DNA of 64,000 nt from NCBI GenBank assembly GCA_024688365.1, contig JAILEG010000015.1:1-64000 (forward strand), in the 5' to 3' direction. Positions within the stretch are counted from its first letter, which is position 1. Each line of letters opens with the position of its first letter. Shown in pieces: positions 23,460-32,863 of the stretch. Source of the stretch: Prevotella sp. (GTDB lineage: Bacteria > Bacteroidota > Bacteroidia > Bacteroidales > Bacteroidaceae). A program made the position numbers and the translations under genes. The notes beneath the pieces were generated by a model. That model had not been told where the DNA came from. It was given only the letters and a program-made list of their open reading frames with translations, and did not search any database.

Positions 23460-25037
23460 ATGCAAGAATTTGAACTCATCGCCAAGACCTTCATGGGCTT
23501 GGAGCAGGTCCTGGCAAAAGAGCTGACTCAGCTGGGAGCCAACAACGTACAGATTGGACGCCGCATGGTGTCATTCACCGGAGACAAGGAAATGATGTAC
23601 CGTGCCAACTTCCAGCTGCACACCGCCATCCGCATCCTCAAGCCCATCGCACACTTCAAGGCACGCAGTGCCGAGGACATGTACGAGGAGGTGAGGAAGA
23701 TTGACTGGAGCAAGTATATCCTCAAGGGAAAGACCTTCTCGGTCGACTCTGTCGTCTATTCCGAGGAGTTCACCAACTCACGCTTCGTCACCTATAAGGT
23801 GAAGGATGCCATCGTCGACCAGTTCCGTGAGCTGACCGGCGACCGCCCCAACATCTCAGTCAGCAACCCGGACATCCGCCTCAACATCCACGTGGCTGGG
23901 GATGATGCCACCCTGTCGCTCGACTCCAGCGGCGAGTCGCTCCACCGCCGTGGCTACCGCCAGGAGAGCGTGGAGGCCCCGCTCAATGAGGTGCTGGCGG
24001 CCGGAATGATTCTCATGACGGGATGGAAGGGCGAGACCGACTTCATCGACCCGATGTGCGGCTCTGGCACGCTGCCCGTAGAGGCGGCCCTCATCGCACG
24101 CAACATCTCGCCGGGCGTCTTCCGCAAGGAGTTCGCCTTTGAGAAGTGGCCCGACTTCGACCAGGAGCTGTTCGACATGATCTACAACGATGACTCGCAG
24201 GAACGTGAGTTCAACCACCATATCTATGGCTACGACACCGACATGAAGGCCGTCAACACCGCCCGCATGAACGTGGCGGCGGCAGGCTTCTCACGTTACG
24301 TCACCATTGAGCAGCAGGACTTCAAGGACTTCACACAGCCCAAGGAGAAGAGCATCATCATCATGAACCCGCCCTATGGCGAGCGCATCTCCACACCCAA
24401 CCTCCTCGGCACCTACAAGATGATCGGCGAGCGGCTCAAGCACGAGTTCATTGGCAACGAGGCTTGGATTCTCTCTTACCGTGAGGAGTGCTTCCGCCAG
24501 ATAGGCCTGAAGCCGAGCATCAAGATCCCGGTCTACAACGGATCGCTGGAATGTGAGTTCCGCCGCTATCAGATGTTCGACGGCAAGATGAACGACTTCC
24601 GCCATGAGGGCGGCATCGTCAAGACCGAGGAGGAGAAAAGGGAGATGGCTGAGAAGCACCGCTTCAAGAAGGAGCGTGAGTTCAAGAAGCGCATTGACGA
24701 GAGGGAGGAGAACGCCGAGGCCGACATCCGCTCATTCACCTTCCACAGCCTTGACCGGGGAAGACTGACCGGGGGCAGGTTCCGTGACGACAACGAACGG
24801 GGACGGTTTGCAGGAGGAAAGTTCCGTGACGACAGTGACAGGGGAAGCCGCCGCCCCCGCTTCGACCGTGACAACGACCACCGCAACCGTGAGGGACGTG
24901 AGGGCCGCTGGAACAAGGACAGCCGCAAACGGGCCTTCGGACGGGACGATGACCGCAAGTTCGGCGGCAAACGGTTTGAGAAAGGTAACAAACGCGGCGG
25001 ATTCCGCGGTAAAGGCATACATCAGAATGAAGATTAA
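23460..25037 (+). CDS. rlmL: THUMP-domain 23S rRNA guanine-N2 methyltransferase (RlmL N-terminal type) with basic RG/RD tail
   Basis: The 525-residue protein has an N-terminal ferredoxin-like/THUMP part (about 1-160, KTFMGLEQVLAKELTQLGA) and a Rossmann methyltransferase domain with FIDPMCGSGTLPVEAALIA (SAM binding, near 195) and IIMNPPYGERI (catalytic NPPY, near 303). It matches the RlmL/UPF0020 family that methylates G2445 of 23S rRNA. Residues about 395-525 form a highly charged, disordered-looking tail with repeated GGRFRDDNERGRF-like units, similar to RNA-helicase tails. The last 11 bases overlap the next gene. The symbol reflects family membership. Confidence 0.88.
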   Translation: MQEFELIAKTFMGLEQVLAKELTQLGANNVQIGRRMVSFTGDKEMMYRANFQLHTAIRILKPIAHFKARSAEDMYEEVRKIDWSKYILKGKTFSVDSVVYSEEFTNSRFVTYKVKDAIVDQFRELTGDRPNISVSNPDIRLNIHVAGDDATLSLDSSGESLHRRGYRQESVEAPLNEVLAAGMILMTGWKGETDFIDPMCGSGTLPVEAALIARNISPGVFRKEFAFEKWPDFDQELFDMIYNDDSQEREFNHHIYGYDTDMKAVNTARMNVAAAGFSRYVTIEQQDFKDFTQPKEKSIIIMNPPYGERISTPNLLGTYKMIGERLKHEFIGNEAWILSYREECFRQIGLKPSIKIPVYNGSLECEFRRYQMFDGKMNDFRHEGGIVKTEEEKREMAEKHRFKKEREFKKRIDEREENAEADIRSFTFHSLDRGRLTGGRFRDDNERGRFAGGKFRDDSDRGSRRPRFDRDNDHRNREGREGRWNKDSRKRAFGRDDDRKFGGKRFEKGNKRGGFRGKGIHQNED

Positions 25038-27249
25038 GTCGTTTATCAGTCTCGTGGGGCTTATTGCCCTCACGGGACTTTTCAGTCCAACAGACAGTAT
25101 GGCACAGAAGCAGTTTACGCTGGAAGACCTCAACTTCGGCGGCACCAATTACTACAAGATGCGGCCGGAGGCACGCTATCTGACGTGGTGGGGCGACCGC
25201 CTTGTGCGCCAGGACATGAGCAGCTGCTCGCAGATTGACCCTGCCAGCGGGAAGGAGACGACGCTCTTCACCCTCAGTGACATCAACCGCTGGGCAGGCC
25301 TGATGGCCTCGGCCGACCAGATACGCCATCTCTACGAGGCTTCCTTCCCCTACGCTGACCGCCCCGTGGTGCTGCTTCAGAACGGGCGGGAGGACATCCT
25401 CGTCGACTTCAAGGCACACAAGCTCCTGCGCAGGCAGGAGCGCAGGCAGGACACGCAGGCACGGCAGTGGAACAGCCTGTCGGGCGCAACAGCCTACGTA
25501 CTTGACAACCAGCTCTACGTCACCAATGCCAAGGGCGAGAGCCGGCAGCTCACCACCGATGGATCGGCCGACATCGTATACGGGCAGAGCGTACACCGTG
25601 ACGAGTTCGGCATAGAGGGCGGACTCTACTGGAGCCCGAAGGGCAACCGACTTGCCTTCTACCGCATGGACCAGGGCATGGTGAGCGACTATCCGCTCGT
25701 TGACATCCCTGAGCTTGACTGGCAGCCCGCTGCCGGAGAGTCACGCACAGCCAAGGCCGCACCCATCAAGTACCCGATGGCTGGCGAGACCTCACACAAG
25801 GTGACCGTGGGCATCTATGACCTGGCCACGGGCAAGACCGTCTATCTCCAGGCAGGCGACCCCACTGACCGCTATTTCACCAACATTGCCTGGAGTCCGG
25901 ATGAGACCACCGTCTACCTGTTTGAGCTGAACCGTGACCAGAACGACTGCCGCCTCGTATCATACAATGCCCTCACCGGGCAGAGGCTGCGGGAAATCTA
26001 CCGGGAGACTGACGAGCGATACACCGAGCCTCTCCACCCCATCCAGTTCCTGCCGTGGGACAGCGACAAGTTCATCCTCCAGAGTCAGAAGGATGGCTAC
26101 AACCACCTCTACCTCTTCAATAAGGACGGACGGCAGATCAGCCAGCTGACAAGCGGCAGATGGGTGGTCATGGAGGTGCTGGGATTCGACAGGAAACTGA
26201 AGAGCATCGTCTACGCATCAAACGAGTGCAACCCCATCCAGCGCAACACATGGATGGTGAGCGTGCCAACGGGCAGGCGCACCCTGCTCGACAACGGACG
26301 GGGCTACCACCGGGCACAGCTCAGCCAGCACGGCAATGCCCTGCTCGACAGCTACAGCGAGCCTGCCCTGCCCCGGGCATACGACATCATCACACTGGCC
26401 GCCAAGCCACAGCGGCACAACTACTTCACGGCACCTGACCCCTGGAAGGGCTACGAAGTGCCCCAATACACCTGCGGGACGCTGAAGGCCGCCGATGGTG
26501 TCACTGACCTCTACTGGCGCATGGTGAAGCCGGTCGGCTTTGACCCGACAAAGAAATATCCTACGGTGGTCTACGTCTACGGCGGCCCGCATGCCCACAA
26601 CGTGGAGGCCTCATGGAACTGGGGCTCACGAGGCTGGGAGACTTACATGGCGCAGAAGGGCTACCTGCTCTTCATCCTCGACAACCGCGGCAGCGAAAAC
26701 CGGGGAAAGGACTTCGAGCAAGCCACCTTCCGCCACCTGGGACAGGTGGAGATGAAGGACCAGATGGAGGGCGTGAGGTATCTGAAGTCGCTCCCCTACG
26801 TTGACCAAGACCGCATCGGCGTGCATGGCTGGTCGTTCGGAGGCTTCATGACCATCTCGCTCATCACCAACTACCCTGACATCTTCAAGGTGGCCGTGGC
26901 AGGCGGCCCGGTCATCGACTGGAAATGGTATGAGGTGATGTATGGCGAACGCTATATGGACACACCACAGAGCAATCCTGACGGCTATGCCCAGACCTCC
27001 CTGCTCAACAAGGCGAAGGACCTCAAGGGCAAGCTCCAGATCATCATCGGACTGAATGACCCTGTCGTCGTGCCCCAGCATGCCTTCTCCTTCCTGAAGG
27101 CCTGCATCGCCGCCGGCACACAGCCTGACTTCTACGTCTATCCCGGTGAGCCGCACAACATGCGCGGGCATCAGAGCGTACACCTGCATGAGCGCATCAC
27201 GCAGTACTTTGACGACTATTTAGCCGCTCCAAAAAAGAGCGGCGAATAG
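25027..27249 (+). CDS. Dipeptidyl peptidase IV-type S9 peptidase, exported
   Basis: A 740-residue serine peptidase. The signal peptide (SFISLVGLIALTGLFSPTDS, then MAQ) precedes a beta-propeller (about 40-490) and an alpha/beta-hydrolase domain with nucleophile motif GVHGWSFGGFMT, aspartate in IGLNDPVVV and histidine in GEPHNMRG, giving a full Ser-Asp-His triad. Such enzymes release X-Pro dipeptides in the periplasm during peptide feeding. The ATG at 25027 overlaps the end of the rlmL-like gene by 11 bases, so the two are co-transcribed. The frame is open far upstream inside rlmL, but only the ATG at 25027 gives a signal peptide. Confidence 0.93.
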   Translation: MKIKSFISLVGLIALTGLFSPTDSMAQKQFTLEDLNFGGTNYYKMRPEARYLTWWGDRLVRQDMSSCSQIDPASGKETTLFTLSDINRWAGLMASADQIRHLYEASFPYADRPVVLLQNGREDILVDFKAHKLLRRQERRQDTQARQWNSLSGATAYVLDNQLYVTNAKGESRQLTTDGSADIVYGQSVHRDEFGIEGGLYWSPKGNRLAFYRMDQGMVSDYPLVDIPELDWQPAAGESRTAKAAPIKYPMAGETSHKVTVGIYDLATGKTVYLQAGDPTDRYFTNIAWSPDETTVYLFELNRDQNDCRLVSYNALTGQRLREIYRETDERYTEPLHPIQFLPWDSDKFILQSQKDGYNHLYLFNKDGRQISQLTSGRWVVMEVLGFDRKLKSIVYASNECNPIQRNTWMVSVPTGRRTLLDNGRGYHRAQLSQHGNALLDSYSEPALPRAYDIITLAAKPQRHNYFTAPDPWKGYEVPQYTCGTLKAADGVTDLYWRMVKPVGFDPTKKYPTVVYVYGGPHAHNVEASWNWGSRGWETYMAQKGYLLFILDNRGSENRGKDFEQATFRHLGQVEMKDQMEGVRYLKSLPYVDQDRIGVHGWSFGGFMTISLITNYPDIFKVAVAGGPVIDWKWYEVMYGERYMDTPQSNPDGYAQTSLLNKAKDLKGKLQIIIGLNDPVVVPQHAFSFLKACIAAGTQPDFYVYPGEPHNMRGHQSVHLHERITQYFDDYLAAPKKSGE

Positions 27250-27264
27250 CCTTTTACCACCACA

Positions 27265-27321
27265 TATCATCAACACCCAACATTCATCACCCAACATTCA
27301 TCACCCATCATCCAACACCCA
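27265..27321 (+). repeat. C/A-rich repeat leader before purD (R5)
   Basis: ACCCAACATTCATC units repeat and run directly into the purD ATG. It is a variant of the other CCCATCA arrays, nearly free of G. Confidence 0.7.
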
Positions 27322-28590
27322 ATGAAAATTCTTCTTTTAGGCAGTGGCGGCCGTGAACACGCCTTAGCATGGAAAATCGCACAGAGCGCGAAATGTAGCA
27401 AACTCTTCATCGCCCCGGGAAATGCCGGGACGGGAGCCGTTGGCGAGAACGTGGCCATCGGAGTGAATGACTTCGACAAGCTGAAGGACTTTGCAGTCAG
27501 ACAGAAGGTCGACATGGTGGTCGTAGGCCCGGAGGACCCGCTGGTCAACGGCATCTATGACGCTTTCAAGGAGGATGCCCGCACGGCAGCCATTCCCGTC
27601 ATAGGCCCGTCAAAGGCAGGAGCAGTACTCGAAGGCTCAAAGGACTTCGCCAAGGCTTTCATGAAGCGGCACAACATCCCCACAGCCGCCTACGAGACCT
27701 TTGACGGCACCACCATCGAGGAGGGCATGCGCTTCCTGGAGACACTCAAGGCCCCTTATGTGCTGAAAGCCGACGGACTGGCTGCCGGAAAGGGCGTGCT
27801 CATCGTCCCGACGCTGGACGAGGCAAAACGGGAGCTGCGCGAGATGCTGGGCGGAATGTTCGGCAATGCCTCAGCCAAGGTGGTCATTGAGGAGTTCCTC
27901 TCGGGCATCGAGTGTTCCGTCTTCGTCCTCACCGATGGCACACACTACCAGATTCTGCCTGAGGCCAAGGACTACAAGCGCATCGGCGAGCATGACACCG
28001 GGCTGAACACAGGCGGCATGGGCAGCGTGACTCCTGTCCCCTTCGCCACGAAGGAGTGGATGCAGAAGGTGGAGGACCGCATCATCCGGCCTACGGTTGA
28101 CGGGCTGAAGGCTGAGCAGATTGACTACAAGGGCTTCATCTTCTTCGGATTGATCAACGTTGATGGCGAGCCAATGGTCATTGAGTACAACTGCCGTATG
28201 GGCGATCCGGAGACCGAGAGCGTCATGCTCCGCCTGAAGAGCGACCTCGTTGACCTCTTCGAGGGTGTCGCCGAGGGCAATCTCGATGAGCGCGAGGTGG
28301 AGTTCGACTCCCGTTCGGCCGTCTGCGTGATGCTTGTGTCGGGCGGCTATCCCGAGGACTATGTCAAGGGCTATCCCATCACAGGGCTTGACACGGTCAG
28401 CGGATCGGTGGTGTTCCACAGCGGCACAGCCCTCAAGGACGGTCAGGTGGTCACAGCCGGAGGCCGTGTCATCGCCGTCTCCTCTTACGGCAGCACCAAG
28501 GAGGAGGCGCTCAGCAAGAGCTTTGCCGAGGCGCAGAAGATTGAGTTCAAGGACAAATACTTCCGCAGGGACATCGGACAGGATCTTTAA
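27322..28590 (+). CDS. purD: Phosphoribosylamine-glycine ligase
   Basis: A 422-residue ATP-grasp enzyme that joins phosphoribosylamine and glycine in purine synthesis. Landmarks: [19 protein letters not shown] at the start, [66 protein letters not shown] and [12 protein letters not shown]. Full length, with no odd residues seen. The start codon follows a repeat leader without a Shine-Dalgarno site. Confidence 0.97.
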   Translation: MKILLLGSGGREHALAWKIAQSAKCSKLFIAPGNAGTGAVGENVAIGVNDFDKLKDFAVRQKVDMVVVGPEDPLVNGIYDAFKEDARTAAIPVIGPSKAGAVLEGSKDFAKAFMKRHNIPTAAYETFDGTTIEEGMRFLETLKAPYVLKADGLAAGKGVLIVPTLDEAKRELREMLGGMFGNASAKVVIEEFLSGIECSVFVLTDGTHYQILPEAKDYKRIGEHDTGLNTGGMGSVTPVPFATKEWMQKVEDRIIRPTVDGLKAEQIDYKGFIFFGLINVDGEPMVIEYNCRMGDPETESVMLRLKSDLVDLFEGVAEGNLDEREVEFDSRSAVCVMLVSGGYPEDYVKGYPITGLDTVSGSVVFHSGTALKDGQVVTAGGRVIAVSSYGSTKEEALSKSFAEAQKIEFKDKYFRRDIGQDL

Positions 28591-28620
28591 GGGCCACACC
28601 CAGAAGGGCCACACCCAGAA

Positions 28621-28655
28621 CAGCCCACCCCCAACCCCTCCCAAGGGAGGGGAAA
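28621..28655 (+). repeat. REP-like palindrome after purD (E7)
   Basis: CCCACCCCCAACCCCTCCC / GGGAGGGGA, 30 bases after the purD stop. It is in inverted orientation to the copy at 28784. Confidence 0.8.
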
Positions 28656-28698
28656 GAGGATTGGCAATAGAGAATAAGGCTGGACTACTATAACTGGC

Positions 28699-28770
28699 AC
28701 GAATTATCTATCAGAGCTTATCATCGCCCATCGCCGTCTATTCCGCCTACCATCCCCTATCCCCCGGCCA
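28699..28770 (+). repeat. Degenerate 10-bp repeat stretch (R6)
   Basis: GCTTATCATCGCCCATCGCC and decaying CCTACCATCCCCTATCCCC units, again upstream of the next start codon and on its coding strand. Confidence 0.6.
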
Positions 28771-28783
28771 TTAATGCCCCACA

Positions 28784-28817
28784 CTCCCCTCCCTTGGGAG
28801 GGGTCGGGGGTGGGCTT
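28784..28817 (-). repeat. REP-like palindrome, inverted copy (E8)
   Basis: ACTCCCCTCCCTTGGGAGGG then GTCGGGGGTGGGCTT: the reverse complement of the copy at 28621. The pair could fold as a long-range stem. It lies 16 bases before the next start codon. Confidence 0.8.
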
Positions 28818-28832
28818 GATTTTTCTTACACT

Positions 28833-29777
28833 ATGCAACAGAAACGCATCCAAAACAGAATATCCGAAAGCCGCTGGACACTGTCCGCAGTAGTCCCCGC
28901 GGCACTCCTCGTGTGGGTGGCTGCCGCACTCCACACCACGGCCGTCATAGCACCAGGCATCTGCCTGCTGCTCTCCACCTACCTGATGATGGAGCTGAAC
29001 AATGCCAATGCCCTCATCCGCATCTACAGCCGCATGGTATCCTGCTCCTTCCTCGTCCTGACAACAATGGCCGTATTCCAGTTCCCGTCCATCCGCGCAG
29101 CCATCGTCACGCTGAGCATCGTGGGATTCTATACCCCTGCCTTCCGCTGCTACCAAGACCCTCACTCGCCAGGCTGGATGTTCTATGCCTACTTCTGCAT
29201 CGGCATGGCGAGCATTGTATGGGTGCAGGCCCTCTTCTTCCTGCCCATCCTATGGATTGTCACCCGCACCAACCTGCTCGCCATGAGCCCCCGCAACTTC
29301 GTGGCCTCCCTGCTGGGCATCGCGCTGCCCTATTGGTTCTTCACGGCTTACCTTGCCGCAACGGGCAACATATCCCTCCTGGCTGACCACTTCCGGGAGC
29401 TTGCAGCGTTCAGTAAGCCACTGGACCTCAGCTCGCTGACTGTCAGTCAGATAACAGTTCTTGCTTACGTGCTGCTTTGTGCCGTCATCGGTACGGTCCA
29501 CTTCCTGAACCAAAAGCGGAACGACAGCATCCGCACCCGCCTGCTCTATCAGATATTCATCACCGTTGACATTGCCGCTACCCTGTTCCTCTTCCTCCAG
29601 CCACAGCACTATGAGGCATTGCTGGGCATCCTCATCGTGACCACCTCGCCACTCATCGGCCACTTCTTTGCCCTCACCCGCACACGGATAACCAACTGGA
29701 TATTCTGCATCCTCTCCACGGCAGCACTCATCATCACCCTCATCAACCTATGGATGTTCTTACACACCTCCTTTTAG
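28833..29777 (+). CDS. Multi-pass membrane protein of unknown function
   Basis: A 314-residue protein with about nine to ten hydrophobic helices (for example AVVPAALLVWVAAALHTTAV, GICLLLSTYLMMEL, ALFFLPILWIVTR, FVASLLGIALPYWFFTAYLA, ILSTAALIITLINLWMF). No catalytic motif was recognised. Bacteroidetes genomes carry similar uncharacterised membrane proteins; I cannot name a family with confidence. ATG at 28833 is used because the longer frame would run through the palindrome at 28784. The end overlaps the next gene by 28 bases, so the two are probably coupled. Confidence 0.8.
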   Translation: MQQKRIQNRISESRWTLSAVVPAALLVWVAAALHTTAVIAPGICLLLSTYLMMELNNANALIRIYSRMVSCSFLVLTTMAVFQFPSIRAAIVTLSIVGFYTPAFRCYQDPHSPGWMFYAYFCIGMASIVWVQALFFLPILWIVTRTNLLAMSPRNFVASLLGIALPYWFFTAYLAATGNISLLADHFRELAAFSKPLDLSSLTVSQITVLAYVLLCAVIGTVHFLNQKRNDSIRTRLLYQIFITVDIAATLFLFLQPQHYEALLGILIVTTSPLIGHFFALTRTRITNWIFCILSTAALIITLINLWMFLHTSF

Positions 29778-30202
29778 ACTATGGCTACTGGGGCATGCTC
29801 CTGGCCGCTTTCCTGGCCGGCAGCTTCTTCCCCTTCAGCAGTGAGGCCGTCATGCTGGGGCTGCTGGCTGCTGGTCTGCATCCCGTCCCACTCCTCATTT
29901 ATGGCAGTGTGGGCAACGTCATGGGCTCCATGTTCAACTACGGCTTGGGGCGGTTGGGCAAGCTGGAGTGGCTGGAGCGTTATTTCCACGTCAAGCCTGA
30001 GTCCATAGCCCGTGCCCAGCGGTTCATGGCCGGACGGGGAGCCTGGACAGGCATCTTCGCCTTCCTGCCCATCATCGGCAGTGCCATCACGATTGTACTT
30101 GGTCTGACCCGTGCCAACGTCGTCCTTTCCATCCTGAGTGTCACCATCGGAAAGGTTCTCCGCTATCTTGTCCTCCTATGGGGAGCAGGACTGGTGATAT
30201 AG
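29750..30202 (+). CDS. YqaA-like small membrane protein (DedA/SNARE-associated group)
   Basis: A 150-residue protein resembling the YqaA branch of the DedA group: GYWGMLLAAFLAGSFFPFSSEAVMLG (quoted here only by its parts GMLLAAFLAGSFF and FSSEAVMLG), VGNVMGSMFNYGLGR, then a short soluble loop and IVLGLTRANVVLSIL. DedA relatives are linked to lipid scrambling or ion homeostasis. The start lies inside the end of the upstream membrane-protein gene in another frame. Confidence 0.88.
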   Translation: MDVLTHLLLDYGYWGMLLAAFLAGSFFPFSSEAVMLGLLAAGLHPVPLLIYGSVGNVMGSMFNYGLGRLGKLEWLERYFHVKPESIARAQRFMAGRGAWTGIFAFLPIIGSAITIVLGLTRANVVLSILSVTIGKVLRYLVLLWGAGLVI

Positions 30203-30249
30203 CTCTTGTTTTCTCTTATACCCTCTCTCCTCCTAAAAAGCCACAGACA

Positions 30250-30369
30250 ATGAGACTGAAAGCTCTCCCGGCAACCATCTTCCTTTCCCTGCTGACAGCC
30301 TGCACACACCCAGGTTGGTTTGACACCGCATGCCTGCTTCCCCAAACCGTGGCCGGCCAACGTCATTAA
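30250..30369 (+). CDS. Possible 39-residue lipoprotein-like peptide
   Basis: The short frame MRLKALPATIFLSLLTACTH, then PGWF..., has a basic start, a hydrophobic stretch and a lipobox LTAC, followed by only about 20 residues. It could be a small lipoprotein or the 5' remnant of a lost gene. It lies 48 bases after the YqaA-like gene, same strand. Confidence 0.35.
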   Translation: MRLKALPATIFLSLLTACTHPGWFDTACLLPQTVAGQRH

Positions 30370-30617
30370 ACAGCATATAAAAAGACCAGATAGAATGAGA
30401 GTGAAAATGATGCTGCCAGCATAGCAGGAGGCAGAAAGGCCTTATTGGCAACCGATAAAGTATTCGCTGTTTCCGCCCTTCTGGGATTTTATGATTCAGT
30501 ATGGCAACCTCAACCGCATGTTACCCATGCTGGAAAGCCTGTTATCCCACACTGGCAGCCATAGAATCAAGAAGCAAGCCCGGCGCCGGCTTACAAGCTA
30601 ATCAGCTGACTCAAGGG
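30370..30617. other. Intergenic region without recognised features
   Basis: About 250 bases with many stops in all frames. No promoter or repeat seen. It may be decayed coding sequence downstream of the short lipoprotein-like frame. Confidence 0.4.
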
Positions 30618-30662
30618 CAAAAAAAAAGCTCAGAAGTCTTTGTATGAAAGAACTTCTGAGCT
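30618..30662 (-). terminator. Terminator of the tRNA-Met transcript
   Basis: AGCTCAGAAGT (30627-30637) pairs with ACTTCTGAGCT (30652-30662); on the minus strand it is followed by a run of about nine T. Confidence 0.88.
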
Positions 30663-30668
30663 GTATAG

Positions 30669-30741
30669 TTGCGGGTGCAGGACTCGAACGTGCGACCTCC
30701 AGGTTATGAGCCTGGCGAGCTACCAACTGCTCCAACCCGCG
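30669..30741 (-). tRNA. tRNA-Met (CAU), initiator type
   Basis: The minus strand folds as a 73-base tRNA: acceptor GCGGGT / ACCCGC, anticodon arm CCAGG-CTCATAA-CCTGG and TTCGAGT T-loop. The first base C faces A72, and the D-stem has A11-U24; both are initiator tRNA marks. The anticodon stem lacks the three consecutive G-C pairs of most initiators. The T-stem GCACG / CCTGC contains a C-C mismatch next to the closing pair (base at 30690). CCA is not encoded. Confidence 0.93.
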
Positions 30742-30795
30742 ATGTTAATACCAGCAATCGTCTATTAGGCAAGCCTCATATCTGAATTGCGAGTG

Positions 30796-30827
30796 CAAAG
30801 GTAGTGCTTTTTTTCTGAACTGCCAAA
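30796..30827 (-). promoter_or_regulatory. Promoter of tRNA-Met
   Basis: Minus strand: TTTG (30824-30827), 20 bp, TACCTTTG (30796-30803), about 55 bases before the mature 5' end. Confidence 0.75.
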
Positions 30828-30906
30828 GGTTTGAGCGGGAAATGTTGTTTTTATGCAACATTTAACATTTCATGTCAGGAAAAGCAGGGCTACCAAAGCC
30901 GCGAAG

Positions 30907-31812
30907 TCAAGGCAGAAGTGAGAGAAGGTCAGGAAAACGGGTGATGACGTGGTCGGCTCCTGCCGACTCCAGCTCCTCCCGGGTGCCGTTACCATAGGTC
31001 ACGGCACAGGTGCGTGCCCCGGCATTCCTGCCCATGAGGATGTCGAACTCGGTATCGCCCACGACAAGGACATCCTGAGGCTGAAGGGCGAAGTGTGAGA
31101 GAGTCTTGGTGACAGGCTCGGCATCGGGCTTGTGGCGGGTCACGTCATCGGCACCGATAAGATAGGTGATATAGGGATCAAGGCCGAACTCGCTGACGAA
31201 GCTCTCCAGGGAATGATGGCTGCGGCTGCTGGCTATGGAGAGCTGGATGCCACGGGCTGAGAGGTGCCGGATGGTCTCCTCTACCCCTTGAAATGGCTGC
31301 ACGGCACCGGGAATGTTCTTCTCATTGAAAATCTCCCGATAAGTGGAGGCACACCGCTCGGCCTGCTCATCGGTCATGGGGATGATGGTGGAGAAGCACT
31401 TTGCCAGTGGCAACCCTATGGTGCTGGCGCACTCCTCACGGGTCCGTGCGGGCAGGCCAAGCCGGCTGATGGTGGCGAGCATGGTGTCAGTGATGAGCTG
31501 GCGGGAATCGCCAAGCGTGCCGTCGAAGTCGAAGATGATGAGCTTCGGGGCAGACTGACCGGGGATGGAGTCTTTCTTCCTACTGAAATAGTTCTTCACC
31601 CGCTTGTATCCTTCTACGCCGAGGATGGTCAGACCACCATACTGGAAAGTCTTTGCCAGTCCGAAAAGCACCGCCCACAGCACTCCCTTGGCGGCAGCCG
31701 AGATGGGCAGCAGCATCTGGGCAAAGGAGAGGATATAGAACGGGGTGCAGAGGAGCAGGACGATGACCCCTGTGCGGAAAGAGAGCTGTCTGAGTCTTGA
31801 CTTGAGCGACAT
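30907..31812 (-). CDS. HAD phosphatase of the phosphoglycolate-phosphatase type with N-terminal membrane helices
   Basis: A 301-residue protein. The first 75 residues contain two hydrophobic stretches (GVIVLLLCTPFYILSFAQML and VLWAVLFGLAKTF), then a HAD domain with IIFDFDGTLGDS (nucleophile and general acid both present), a helical cap, SIASSRSHHS, the lysine of TRHKPDAEP and VVGDTEFDI. The core resembles Gph/PGP phosphatases; the membrane anchor is unusual. The start at 31812 is preferred to an upstream in-frame codon. A -7 element TACCTTTG lies at 31838-31845 (minus). Confidence 0.85.
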   Translation of the reverse strand: MSLKSRLRQLSFRTGVIVLLLCTPFYILSFAQMLLPISAAAKGVLWAVLFGLAKTFQYGGLTILGVEGYKRVKNYFSRKKDSIPGQSAPKLIIFDFDGTLGDSRQLITDTMLATISRLGLPARTREECASTIGLPLAKCFSTIIPMTDEQAERCASTYREIFNEKNIPGAVQPFQGVEETIRHLSARGIQLSIASSRSHHSLESFVSEFGLDPYITYLIGADDVTRHKPDAEPVTKTLSHFALQPQDVLVVGDTEFDILMGRNAGARTCAVTYGNGTREELESAGADHVITRFPDLLSLLP

Positions 31813-31997
31813 AAGCTTATTCTTGTTTTTTGAGTGGCAAAGGTAAGCATAATTTGTTGATAAACCCACCGCCTGGCATGGCTTCTTTGCCTGAATGGGA
31901 TAAAAAAACGACAAAAGGTCATGGGATATTTGGTCATTCGGCTGAAAATGGATAACTTGCAGCCCTTGAAAGAAACGAAAGAAAAAGAAACAGGACT

Positions 31998-32765
31998 ATG
32001 ACAGGACATAAAGGGAGGATGACGGGCAGGAAGGCCATCATCATGGGAGCCACATCAGGCATGGGGCGTGAGATTGCCCTCCAGCTGCAGGGCCGGGGAT
32101 GGGAGATTGGTGTGACGGGACGGCGGACAGATGAACTGGAGCGGCTGCGGCAGACTGACCCCAGCCATATACACACGAAGATGATCGACGTGACGCTGCC
32201 CGATGCCCCTACCCGACTGATGGAGCTGATTGACGAGATGGGCGGCATTGACCTCTACCTGCACAGCTCTGGATTCGGCAGGCAGAACACGCAGCTCGAC
32301 GCAGAGGTGGAACGCCAGACCGTGCTGACCAACGCACTGGGCTTCACGCAGATGATTGACACGGTGTTCGGCTATTTCCGTTCCTCGGGACGCAGGGGCA
32401 GGATAGCCGTCATCTCCAGCGTGGCAGGGACAAGGGGATTGGGGCCGGCACCGTCCTACTCGGCTACCAAACGGTTCCAGTGGACTTACCTTGAGGCCCT
32501 TGCCCAGCTGGCAGCCCTACAGCATGTCCCGGTCAGCTTCACCGACATCCGGCCAGGCTTCGTCAACACTGACTTCCTTGGCGGCACCAGCTATCCGCTG
32601 CTGATGGAGAAGGACTTTGTGGTCAGCCGCATCCTCCGTGCGATAGAGAAAGGCAGCCGTGTAGCGGTCATCGACTGGCGGTACCGCCTGCTCTGCGCCG
32701 TATGGCAGCGGCTGCCCCGGTGGCTTTGGGAGCGGTATGCCCTGCGTGGGGTCCGCCTTCCATGA
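31998..32765 (+). CDS. Short-chain dehydrogenase/reductase
   Basis: A 255-residue SDR with the cofactor loop IMGATSGMGREIA (near residue 15), the region LHSSGFGRQN in place of NNAG, catalytic ISSVAG serine and SYSATKRFQW (Tyr-x-x-x-Lys, near 155). The C-terminal part is basic and hydrophobic (YRLLCAVWQRLPRWLWERY). The substrate cannot be read from sequence. ATG at 31998 or 32019 is possible. A terminator follows at 32824. Confidence 0.88.
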   Translation: MTGHKGRMTGRKAIIMGATSGMGREIALQLQGRGWEIGVTGRRTDELERLRQTDPSHIHTKMIDVTLPDAPTRLMELIDEMGGIDLYLHSSGFGRQNTQLDAEVERQTVLTNALGFTQMIDTVFGYFRSSGRRGRIAVISSVAGTRGLGPAPSYSATKRFQWTYLEALAQLAALQHVPVSFTDIRPGFVNTDFLGGTSYPLLMEKDFVVSRILRAIEKGSRVAVIDWRYRLLCAVWQRLPRWLWERYALRGVRLP

Positions 32766-32823
32766 ACCCGGCGGGCCTATACATATATATAAGGTGCAGG
32801 CCACACGCACTGCAGGAAAAAGC

Positions 32824-32863
32824 GGAAGCCGATACGCTCACGCGCCTCGGCTTCCTTTCTTTT
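32824..32863 (+). terminator. Terminator after the SDR gene
   Basis: GGAAGCCGA / TCGGCTTCC stem with a 14-base loop, followed by TTTCTTTT. Confidence 0.8.

Noticed and set aside
24784..25026. Upstream extension of the DPP IV gene inside the rlmL-like gene
   Set aside because: It overlaps the methyltransferase tail in another frame and would bury the signal peptide that starts at 25027.
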